From assembly GCA_033558025.1 (NCBI GenBank), contig JAUCEF010000017.1, forward strand, positions 1,674,001-1,738,000: DNA of 64,000 nt. Reading direction: 5' to 3'. The notes below the pieces were generated by a model, which was given only the letters and a program-made list of their open reading frames with translations, was not told where the DNA came from and did no database searches. The DNA comes from Phytophthora sp. 'mugwort'. Lineage: Eukaryota; Oomycota; Peronosporomycetes; Peronosporales; Peronosporaceae. Position numbers and translations under genes: made by a program. Numbering within the stretch: position 1 is the first letter of the stretch; every line of letters starts with the position of its first letter. Below, in pieces: positions 41,760 through 51,341 of the stretch.

Positions 41760-43980
41760 ATGTAGGATTAGCGACAGTGTGGCAAAAGTTTATCTCCTAG
41801 CCATCCATTTTATCTTCTTAAGTTATTGGCTAAATCAAGTTTAACGCTCGATTGGATTGGCTAAAAATCAGTTTTTTTTACTATGGAGCACGTATGATAC
41901 TACTCAAAGCCGGATTTCTCCGTCGTTGTCTGTAGGTATGCAAACGGGTCGCAAAGGGATATGGCGGATCCGCCAGCTGAGCGGATCTGCTGGGCATCTG
42001 AGCACAGACACACGACCTCTGCCGTTGCCATGAGCAGCCAAACGATCTGAATCATTCCCGGTTTTCTCGCTCGGCTACTCCCTCCTTTCCACCGTACCCC
42101 CAAACCAATCCACCTTGCCCACCACGACGCTCCGCTCCCTCCACGATCCCCCACGCTACTAAGTGTCTGAACCTATGATTTTTGATGTGGACACTTACGA
42201 ACGCATCATTGTGTATCACAGTATGTACCGATATTAACACAGTCAATAAAGGTATATCTCTATCTACTTTCTCGTTTTTCTCTTCTCGGCAAATTCGCAG
42301 GCCACATCCAAGAAATCCTGGCGATTGCATCAAACATCGGATATGCATGAAATTAACCAAAAATGTGTCGTTGGGTCCTGATGTTTCTAGATATTATCAA
42401 TAAGCGCTTGGTCCATCTTCTCATCTAGCAGTCCCAATCCAGTCATCAAGTGGTCAAGATATGTTGCCTGCGAGCGTAATATGCGCATGACCCCCCCCCC
42501 CCCCCCCCGGTTAGCCTGTTTGGCGTGGCGCGCACACCAAGAGCCAATACGTATATTAGAATATAATAATACGTTAATTGTATTATTACTGTTGCTGTTG
42601 CATCGCCCTACTGTTTCGCACGAGCATAGTCAAGAGCGATTTCGCAGGGTGCTGTATCTTGCGCTTCTTCGCGCAGAGCTCCTTGAGCGTGCTCTTGCGG
42701 ACAGTTCAGGTCGGCATCCAGTCGACGGCTCTCTGTCCATGATCGCCTCTGTGAGGAGAGCCCTGTACTTGAACACGTCGCTGGAGACGCTCTCCGATTA
42801 TTCCACGATTTGCTGCGCAACGATCTTGTACTTCGAGTTCGTTGAGATCGGTGCGGCGATTCGGAAAAAAAATCAGTCAAGCGCCCGGCGGTGATCACCT
42901 CTAGGTTGCTCTTGGGCAACGGAACTCCGTATGTTGCTTTACTTGCTTGAGCAGGACGCGGGACGCTTGGTCTGTGATAAGCATACCGTCAGGACGGTCG
43001 GCGAGATGCTCTTTGCAGAAAGCGAAGAATCACTTGGCCAGAAAGAGCTCCGAGGACATCGCGAATTCCGGAATGGAGACTTTTCAATTGTGTGATGACA
43101 TGAAGCGCGAAAGAGAGCGCGGCCTTCGTGGCCATGCGTCGACCGCTCTGGCCTGCCAAGAGTCCTTTCAGGCTGCGGTTCAACTGCGGTGGTTGTATCC
43201 ATTGGGAAGAGTAGGTATCACATATAACCGTTAGGTATCACAGCTAGCCGTTAAATGTCTTTCGGTATCAGTATTTTAATATATATTGATCAAGGATTTT
43301 TTTTACTACATGCATGCGTGATACTTGCTGTCAAAACTGACAGCTATTAACCGACTCGTTGATACCAAACGACTTGAAGAAATCGGGACCGGACCACTGC
43401 TTGGCAACCAACGGAACTGCACTTTTCAGGTCCATCCAGCCATGAGCTCCGATGACTCCAATCCATAGCGTCTAATGGTCCTGATGGCGCAGCGCATTCG
43501 CGTTAATCATTGTCGCCAATACCTCCGCGACGAAGCTGCCGCGCTGGAAATTGTTGTTGCACGCACGCGCAGCTCGGCTCGTACCGAGAAGCATGTAATC
43601 ATATTCGCGGCACTTGCCATCCTCTACATCGTAGAAAACGCCTGACCGCAGCGAGTATACTCAATCGATGAACGCGTGTGGTTCCACTACTATTTCCCTT
43701 TCGTGGGACGGTGTAAGTCCGCTTTTTTGAACAGTTACGGCGGGTCGGCTGCAACTGTGGCGCGCTATCGCGTATGTCCCATGAAGGCAGGGCGCTTGAG
43801 GCGTACGAAGACGAGTTGTAGAGATAATGGTATAACCTTAGGTAATGCACACGGACTTCTCGATTTTCCGCCATCTTCTTTTCTTGTCTTGCTACACATC
43901 TGCTTGAGCGGGGGTACTTGCGCGTAGACATCATGGTATTACAATATCGTGGAACTTGAAGGCGTATTAAATGTTATTGG
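41760..43980. other. Intergenic repeat debris with C18 run
   Basis: No gene recognised. 42491-42508 is an uninterrupted run of 18 C. Frames on both strands at 42600-43200 look partly coding (for example minus IQ-free stretch TQLKSLHSGIRDVLGALSGQ near 43085) but are broken and unplaced. At 43208-43270 three short GGTATCA-containing units are spaced 25-40 bases apart. Confidence 0.35.
42491..42508 (+). repeat. Poly-C tract (18 bases)
   Basis: Direct count from the sequence: an uninterrupted C homopolymer between ATGCGCATGA and GGTTAGCC. Long G/C homopolymers are prone to assembly error, so the exact length is uncertain. Confidence 0.9.
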
Positions 43981-43999
43981 ATCTCCTACGCATGCATTG

Positions 44000-45600
44000 A
44001 TACCTATTTCTATCGTTGCTAAGTCGTGGCAGCACCTTCGACCTCGTGACCGTGTCTTCGTCACCTCGTACAGCTTCCCCACTCCAACTTGAACGCATAA
44101 CCGCCTTGAGTGGGGCGACCGCCTCGGTTCGGCGAGTCTACCACCTCGCTCGATGTCTTCGCGCGGCAACGAGGGCATTTTGCGACCACCTGCGTCTTGT
44201 ACAACTGTTGCATCTTCAATATGAGCGAGTTCAACGGGATCATTTGGTGGAGCATGTAGCCGCTCCTGAAAGCCTCATTGGACTGTTCGGGAGGATTGTT
44301 CGTTTTGGCGTGGCTGATGGCGCTCTGGTAACACTGTGAGCGATGGAAACGGGGCTCGTGTCACTTGCGCTTGAGTATTGTAGAAATGCTTTAAGCGTCG
44401 AGCGAGCAACCGCGCGCGCAAAGCATATACAACCTCATCTGTAGCATCGACCACTTTGCGGGCGTGGAGAATTCGATACACGTGTTTGTCGACGAGCCCT
44501 CGATCCGGCCCTGATAGATGCTTGGCCCTCTTCTTGAAGCTGAGCGTCTCATGGAAAAAATCACATGATGTACGTTGCACTGAGACCCTTGTGAATGACT
44601 ACTTCTGCGAAACCGCTGAATTGGGATTCGTCGATGACGTAGCCACCTTGAGTGGGGCCGCCGTGATGAGCTGGTAGGCGGAAACATGCTGGATAAGTTT
44701 GAGGCGTGCTGTTCCTGGCGCAGATGGGATGTGAAGGAAACGGGCTGCGACGTGCATGAAGTGGCTCGCGTCTAAGTGCCGTAGACAACCATAGGATACG
44801 CTGGCTTGTTGGCCTTGTACGTCGCGTCGATGTGGAATCGGAACTCGGCCGATCGATAAAGCCCGAGAGCTGCCGTTTTGTCGTAACAAATCGAGAACGA
44901 CTTGAGCTCGGAGTTGTTCCCGATCACTGGACTGCCGAAGTCGTCAATCGGGCGCGCGAAGGTGAATAGTGTCTTTTCATCGAGATCCCCACCATACCAG
45001 AGAACGCGAACCTTCTCACGCATATGGTAAACGAGAGCTGTAGCCACCACTAGAATCTTCTTGTGGTGATTTGCCGTTCGCTGAACTTGACCGAGACGAG
45101 GGACAGATCCTCTGTCAGGTGGAGCTGGTCGATCATGTCACTCAGGATGGCCATCGGTTTGGTCCCACATGCCGCCAGATCTTCGTGTAATTATTCGGCT
45201 GTAGCGTTAAACACCTTGATCCACGCGGTACACTCAAGTAGAAGTTGCGCGCACAGTCGATCGGTACTCCAGCGGGCGGTAGCGCATAGTATGGTCGTCA
45301 ATTCACCTAGCACAGCCCCAGCCATCAGCATTGTGAAGCATCCAGGAAACCGCAAAGCCAACAAGCACGTCGAAATACGGTATCTGAGCACGATTGAACT
45401 TGTAGAACTTGGTCGCTTAAGAATGCCTATTGCGCGACGACAGAGATGACGGTAGACATTCGCACCAAGACACTGCCAACTAAACATTTTGCTAAAATTA
45501 ACAGATGATCTAGGAGTTCGGGATCTAGAACAAACGCATAGCACTTGGTGGGAGTGCTGAGTGGCGTAGCAGCCTGGCGGATAGGGCAACATACATAGAT
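44000..45600 (-). pseudogene. Mutator-like (MULE) transposase remnant, minus strand
   Basis: Pieces in several frames match oomycete MULE transposases. At 45050-44770 comes VYHMREKVRVLWYGGDLDEK, then LKSFSICYDKTAALGLY and RFHIDATYKANKPAYPMVVYG. That last segment is the conserved first catalytic Asp of the family (H-I-D-A-T-Y-K). After it come LRHLDASHFMHVAARFLHIP and FFHETLSFKKRAKHLSGPD. Near the end are QMIPLNSLILKMQQLY and a CPRC pair (about 44200-44150). Upstream, 45592-45191 contains weaker pieces such as KFYKFNRAQIPYFDVLVGF. It has many frame changes and no function. Confidence 0.65.
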
Positions 45601-45659
45601 GCCTGTCTACCGGGTACAGCCAAGTAAGGAGGCATGCGGAGCCATTGATCCGAGCACCT

Positions 45660-45860
45660 CTTTAAGATGGTAGCATTTACTAAAGGAGTTCAGATCGCAG
45701 AACTCCAGCATATGGATACTGCAACTGGCAGATATCCTCCTGTCACCAACCAAGTCCGACGACGATAAAGAGGCAGAGCAGTGAGAAGCCGAGGACTGGA
45801 GTCCGAGAACGAGCTCGCTCCCTCTTTTCTCTCGGACTCCGACCACGAGTCTAGAGCATA
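45660..45860 (+). repeat. Dispersed repeat, copy B
   Basis: Homologous to 35690-35895 in the same orientation, with an ATG at 45712 and MDTATGRYPPVTNQVR. It leads directly toward the plus-strand MULE-like reading at 45987, so it is probably that element's N-terminal coding region. Confidence 0.7.
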
Positions 45861-46780
45861 GGCAATTTAGCATAGGTGATGTCGAGTTATACAGTACTGC
45901 GAGTCCAACTACTAAAAAAACAGAGCTCGATAAATAAATTCGCGCATTTTGCACGCCCATCAAACGCAAGTTTGACCTGAAGCCAGATGAATTTGTTTAA
46001 CCTTTCCGCGGTGCAAGACGTCGTGCACCATTATCGCCGAATTCGCCTCGGCGGCAATAACAAGCGCAAGGTGAATGGGGGCGCTCCATTTGGTGGATGT
46101 GGAGGTGGGCACGGCGCCTATTCGTTCACTAACGAATACGACTCATTCGGCATGACCCCCCCCCCTGCTGCTCTGGGGAACCGCTCAGACGTTCGGCCGT
46201 TCGTGGGCCTGCCCGCGAAAGCGTTGCTGCAGAATGCCACCCGCCAACCGGGTTCCTTTATGATGCACCTCGACGCAACGTTTAAATTCAACCGTGCCGC
46301 CACAATTTTTGCTTCATTCTACCTTCCCTGTGACACTGCAAACGCGTACGCGTGGTCGTCGTTGATGTAGACTGTTCGGAGAGAATGTCGTCACTCGCGC
46401 CAGCATTGAGTTTCTCATTGGGGACGCCGACCATGCGCTGGTGCACTTCTGTGCTGTGACGCCTGCGCCGACGATCGTACCCGAACTTAAGCATGGCGAG
46501 ATAGCATGGCTATCCCTGCTAAATCTGGTCTTCATTACGCCCGCATAGAGATCGAAGCGCAGCGGGGTCAGCCGACCTACTGCCCTGCGGTTGCAACTTA
46601 ACAATGAGATAATGGTGCTGTTTGTCATTCTCAGCAGTGCCTGGGTGTCGTAGATGGGTCGAATTAAGAAACTTGGTCAGCCGGAAGCGCGTCTGGAACG
46701 TTGGAGCCTCAGAAGGTTCGACGTGCACTCCAACGCCTGTAAGATAACACACAACGCATCGGTCGTATAGCAACAACATC
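45712..46780 (+). pseudogene. MULE-like transposase remnant, plus strand
   Basis: After the N-terminal repeat, the frame from 45987 reads NLSAVQDVVHHYRRIRLGGN, a Gly/Pro part, then LPAKALLQNATRQPGSFMMH, then LDATFKFNR. This is the MULE first-Asp motif in a different subfamily from the minus-strand copy (M-H-L-D-A-T-F-K). In shifted frames it continues with FGENVVTRASIEFLIGDADH (second Asp context) and LKHGEIAWLSLLNLVFITPA. Frameshifts and stops make it a dead copy. It is divergent in sequence from, and opposite in strand to, the MULE at 44.0-45.6 kb. Confidence 0.6.
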
Positions 46781-46789
46781 ATTAACATA

Positions 46790-47760
46790 ACGCCTTAATT
46801 AGTATGATAAAAATCAGCTACAAAAGGTCACGGGCTAATAGCAGTTACCGATGGACACCCGCGTCTGGGAAGGTGTTGGTGTATTTAAATTCTGGCCTGT
46901 GAAGCCCGAGACCGCCATAGCCAGTGAGCTATATTCTGATTGGTCACTGATCAACAAACAATAGAACGGTGACGTCTGATATCCTAGTTAAGGCCTGTCA
47001 CACCGTCTTCCCGCTCAAGATAGAATCTTCAAATGTGAACAAAATCTAGAAACAACTAAAGAAACAACAAGGCGGGACCAGCCAGACACGTAAGTCGATA
47101 ATCGGAGCTGAAGTAGAGAAGCGAGCTGTCGTGGGAGTCCGATCGTGCTTGTTGTTACGATCACCACGTGGTCGGATGTTCGAGCTGTCGCGGATACGAT
47201 ATCCCGCGACCCGACACACCAGCTTGGGGGCATCCACCGTCGAGCCTCCAAGTCCGAGCGTAGCGTGGTTGAACGATACCATTGAGCGCTACATGAGGTT
47301 AGGCGCGGCGCGCTCTTGTCGATGGCATGTCAATGATGCTGCTGAGAAAAAGCATTTCATCTCCCCCTAACGATGAACGCTGCGAATGGCCCTTCATTCG
47401 GCGTCGTCGGTGGCGGGCAGCGCATGGACGCTTGACTGAGGCAGGGCGTGCGTTCAGTCGCTTGTCGTTTGCAACATGCAACGCTGGACTGGGGGAGGGA
47501 GGGGGGCTTGAGAAACGCGTGGTCAGCCGCATTACACACCGCTGAGGACGTGGTGGGTGCTGGACTGGAGTAGGACATGGCCACCTACGGCGCGCGGCGT
47601 CGGCGACGCCCAGCGCGTGGCCGGGGCGGGATTGGAGGGTCTTAGGTAACGAGAGAAACTTCACTGGGCTGTAAATGTTGTCCGGCATGACTGCTTCGAA
47701 TGCTTTATTGTTTGTGTGACAGGCATTAAATAGGATGTCATACGGCACCGTTTTATTGGT
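46790..47760. other. Spacer, possibly upstream part of a gypsy Gag
   Basis: Frames here are short. The last 60 bases before 47777 (reading SYGTVLLVER) lead into the Gag remnant that follows, so part of this stretch is probably the eroded 5' half of that element. A G-rich stretch occurs at about 47485-47510. Confidence 0.35.
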
Positions 47761-47776
47761 TGAACGGTGAAAGACC

Positions 47777-48335
47777 ATGTCCATCCTGGAAGAGGCCTTC
47801 GCTGTTGCGTTTCGCGAAGACTACAGCGTGACGGCGTCACGGAATTTTAATGGCTCTAGGACTCCGGCATCTGAGTCCGAGACGGAACCCATGGAAGTGA
47901 TCCAGCACTACGACGGACACCGAGAGTCGGCGCCATCGCTACGATCACTGCGATCGCCTCGAACCCGCGGCCCGGGTCCGATGATCTGCTACCGTTGTCG
48001 CACAGCCTGGTCATCGCTCGGCAGGGTGCCGTGCCCCACCGCCGCTACGTCACGATCGAGACCGACGTCGCAATTACAAAAATATGGCGACAACCGGTAG
48101 GCGCAGGGCCCTACTGTTGCGGAAGGGGGGGTCTATGGTGGCGGAACTTCTTCCTAGCCCTCCTGGTCCTGGGCTTCATGAACAAATATCAACCACCGCC
48201 TCCGGCCGTGACACGAGACTGATCGTACTCAGCCTCCACGTTGACGGCACCTCTCGCCCTATTCGTGCACTGCTTGATTCAGGCGCAACGAGAAACTTCG
48301 TTCGCGCCGAGAATTCATTGTGTATTTGTAGTTAA
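47777..48335 (+). pseudogene. Gypsy Gag-protease fragment
   Basis: Plus-strand piece of another Ty3/gypsy polyprotein. The end of Gag reads SILEEAFAVAFREDYSVTAS, FNGSRTPASESETEPMEV. A zinc-knuckle-like ICYRCRTAWSSLGRVPC is eroded. In shifted frames YVTIETDVAITKIW and a protease follow: LIVLSLHVDGTSRPIRALLD, then SGATRNFVRAEN, with an intact Asp-Ser-Gly active site. The reading stops abruptly at 48333 in unrelated AT-rich DNA. No RT follows, so the element is truncated. The Gag end resembles that of the 12.5-20.6 kb element (EEAIQGALQEGYSHRQAR). Confidence 0.65.
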
Positions 48336-49620
48336 GATATAAGAATAGCTCTGTATGATCTACAGAAGCTCTAAGATCCGTCGATAATGAAATCAGCAGT
48401 CTTCTCCAAGGGTCAAGTCCGAATTCGGTAATTGTAGCTAGCTAATCGTATTGACTGCTAAGTGCGTGGGAGCAGCAACAGAGTGTCGCTCTATATATAT
48501 ATATTCGTGATGTTTATTTGACTACCTGCCGAGGTACCCCTGTACTAAGCCATCCAGTACCCTTCCTTTTCTGAGGGGCTGCAGGGGTTGGCGCAAGAAC
48601 GCTATATGGCATCCTAGTCCTAGCTGGTTTGTGGTGGTGCAGGTATCTAGGTTGACCGAAGGCAACCTCTGTATACAGAGGCGCTTGCAACCGACCTGAT
48701 GTAAGGGATCGTTCTTGGTATTCGGATATTGATCCAACGTTCGCTGACCATTACGGGGAAGCGTGTTTGTTGGTGGGACTTCCCTTTGGTAATGCATTTC
48801 ATCGTGTTCCTACGCGCTACATTGACTGGAACAAGTCGATTAAGCAGTGGATTCGAGGTGCATGGGTGCAAGGCTGCGGTACCAACTGGGTGCGACAAAT
48901 GGACGTGTAGTCAAGCTAGCGTCGCCGGACCGCAAGAAGGTAATTGGTGCATAGTCGACGCATGGAACGGTGTATCGTCCTCTACTATCGCGAACAAGTT
49001 CTCGTGTGTGGCCGCTGAAAGCACTTCAATCCTGAACTTGCTGAGAAGTATGACACCCTTGAAAAGGGGGCTAGGAGCACTAAGTCTGCTTGATATCCTC
49101 GTCAGCGAGGTCGGCGAGTCGGCGACGATATCGTTTACGAGCATATGCTAAGTTCACTTCGCGAGGTCCGCGACGATACCGTTGATTAGCATTTGCTAAG
49201 TTCACTTTCTAATACAAAGAGTTGCTGCCCTTGTGCGCATGCGTTTTTTTTTTCATTCTTGCGTTTGTATCCACACCTTGCAGGACTTCTTTGAATCTCC
49301 CACGTTGGGGTGGTTCCCGAGGTGAAGCCTCGTCCTGGTTCCGACGACAACCTCGGCTTCAGCGTAGCTCTAACTTTGGTTAAAATCATACGGTACATCG
49401 TGTGTTATTAGCAGGTGGACATTTTTATTTACGTCATCCGACTCAACCGCTATGTCGGGATCAACAAGTCACCTATGGTCCGCAAAACTTATCGTGAATC
49501 AGAGCAAATGATATGTCTTAGTTACGTTGCTGCATTACTGTAATCATGCCCTTAGTTCTCTGTCGTCCCGCGCTCGCTTAAAACATTTAAAGTGACTACC
49601 CAAGGGGGCCGCTGATTGGC
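48336..49620. other. Intergenic with small repeats
   Basis: No recognised gene. It contains a short TA microsatellite (about 48492-48505) and a tandem duplication of about 50 bp (49105-49159 and 49161-49207, both ending TTTGCTAAGTTCACTT or ATATGCTAAGTTCACTT). A plus frame at 48729-48907 (LVGLPFGNAFHRVPTRYIDW) looks coding-like but is unplaced. Confidence 0.4.
49105..49207 (+). repeat. Imperfect tandem duplication (~50 bp x2)
   Basis: Copy 1 is 49105-49159 and copy 2 is 49161-49207. Both start GCGAGGTC, share GCGACGATA(T/C)CGTT and end TGCTAAGTTCACTT. Copy 2 lacks about 8 bp. Confidence 0.75.
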
Positions 49621-49639
49621 TAGATGTTCGGTGGTCGAT

Positions 49640-49893
49640 CCGTTACCGTAAAACGACCTTGCCCTTGGGATAGCTGTTCGGGTATCCCTGTGAGGCAACC
49701 ACGATGGTAGCAGCAGCATCTCTCCTCCGCAACACAAGCGAGCGTTTCAGACGGTGTTCCACGCACGCGCGTGTGATCTCGAACAGGTCGTTTTGTAGCA
49801 GCAGCAGCACGACCTGGGACTCCGGGTCACCGAAACGGCAGTTGAACTCGACAATGTTGGGAAGGGAACCTGTGTAGTATCCGACACACATTT
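49640..49893 (-). pseudogene. Stray fragment of GAR synthetase (phosphoribosylamine-glycine ligase)
   Basis: The minus-strand frame at about 49870-49643 reads NIVEFNCRFGDPESQVVLLL, LQNDLFEITRACVEHRL, then DAAATIVVASQGYPNSYPKG. This is the ATP-grasp metal-binding region (EFN-RFGDPE) and the start of the C-terminal domain (A-T-V-V-x-A-S-x-G-Y-P) of GAR synthetase, the second enzyme of purine synthesis. Only about 75 residues remain of a domain normally about 430 long. Upstream and downstream DNA is unrelated. This is a gene fragment captured or left behind in transposon-rich DNA; the functional gene must be elsewhere. Confidence 0.75.
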
Positions 49894-49899
49894 GGCTTT

Positions 49900-51240
49900 G
49901 GGGTTTGGGCCCCTTAAAATCGATAATTCACAATCCATATGGAAAAAGAGACACTTTACTATAAAAAAAACACCGATTTAGCACTCAGGAGTGCTTCCAT
50001 TAGACCCAGGAGGGGGGGGGGGGTACCCTGAGAACCCTCCCACCGCGGGGAACGATTAACACAAAGTATAACACTTGCCTGTGGCTACCTATTTTTGAAG
50101 CTCTCGCAAATGTCAACAATTCAGATGTGTCCAAATTGCTGGCGTCTGGTTGGCTTATTTGGCGTGTCGGATATAACATTCTGCCGGATACTATAAAGAG
50201 ATGTTTTACGGTAAGTGAATCATATTTGCTTGACTGCACCATCGACGCCCCACTGGCATCGCATACCTCTCATGCTAATTAGAGATACTACTGTAATAGT
50301 ATGCAGTTGTTTCCAAAACACTTGCCGTCTATAAATGCCGTCTGTGCGTAAGGGCATCGCCGGTACTATAGCGAACACGGTTTATGCTTTATCCAATCCA
50401 CTCATCAGTTGGTAATCCTTACCTGTAAAAGTCCAATGGGCTTTTACAAATAGGAAATGATGCAAAATACAGGTCTATAGCCAAGTGCTTTAAATCTGCC
50501 TGTTAGCCGAAGCGGAGTGATTACTGTGGAAGCAATTGCTGATTATACCAATCTTTTGAATATTAACATATTATTTTTTTCTTTTCTTCGACGTGAGGGT
50601 CTTTAAACGTTTTGAACCCAAACAAGAGGAATAAGCGCCGTCGCATTGACCATTTCAGATGAAAAGTCCGAGGAGCTAACCCTTTTTGACTACAGAGAAC
50701 ACCATAGAACCTAATTTTTTTCGAGTGCTGATACAGTTTTCCGCAAGGAAGGTCAAATGCATAATCGTCGGGCATCTTATCCTCTCGAGGCAGAGATTCC
50801 GGTAAGAGATACCATGGCAGACCCATTGCATTAACGAGATAAGTCAGCGGTCGAAACGACGACGGGATCAAAATGCAAGAGATAACCAAGCAGGGTACAC
50901 GAATGCATAAATCGTGTCCGGGCCTTCTTGTCGGGCATTTCCATCTGCGCTTAGTGACCTAGAGCACGTAGCAGCAGGTTGAATTTACACGATTCCACCT
51001 CCCTTGGCTGTCCTACAAAGACTTTTAATTCCAGGTCGAGAATATCGAAACGCGAGAAACTCGAGTTGTAGCAATAATTTTGTAAAAATTAAGTTTACAA
51101 TATTAAAGAGTCGGGAATACTTACTGGGCTTCACCCGCACGAAACAGGCACCTATAAGTTAAATTGCGGTACGCTGAACTAGGGGAGAAGAAGGAGATGT
51201 TTCGCCACATATCTTGCCCAAGAGGCGCCGACCCTTTCAA
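49900..51240. other. Intergenic upstream of the lectin gene
   Basis: Contains a G12 run at 50012-50023 and a minus frame at 50563-50889 (MGLPWYLLPESLPREDKMP and more) that I cannot identify. The rest is AT-rich. The last few hundred bases would include the promoter of the gene at 51.3 kb. Confidence 0.4.
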
Positions 51241-51341
51241 GCATCTGACAGGCATCGATCATGCACTGGAGACTTGCTAGCAGTTGTATACCATCAAATA
51301 CGTCTTCTATATGTGGTCGACGACGCACTGCTTCGCACTAT

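Noticed and set aside
42600..43250. Possible Crinkler (CRN) effector pseudogene
   Set aside because: Charged, coding-like frames are present, but I could not find the LFLAK or HVLVxxP signatures in any frame.
43320..43400. Primer-binding site resembling initiator tRNA complement (TTGGTATCAACG on the minus strand)
   Set aside because: No LTR boundary adjoins it and only part of the match fits; likely chance.
35690..45860. The two 200-bp direct repeats as LTRs of one 10-kb retrotransposon
   Set aside because: The repeats contain a start codon and coding sequence, lack TG...CA ends, and the interval has no gag-pol on a consistent strand.
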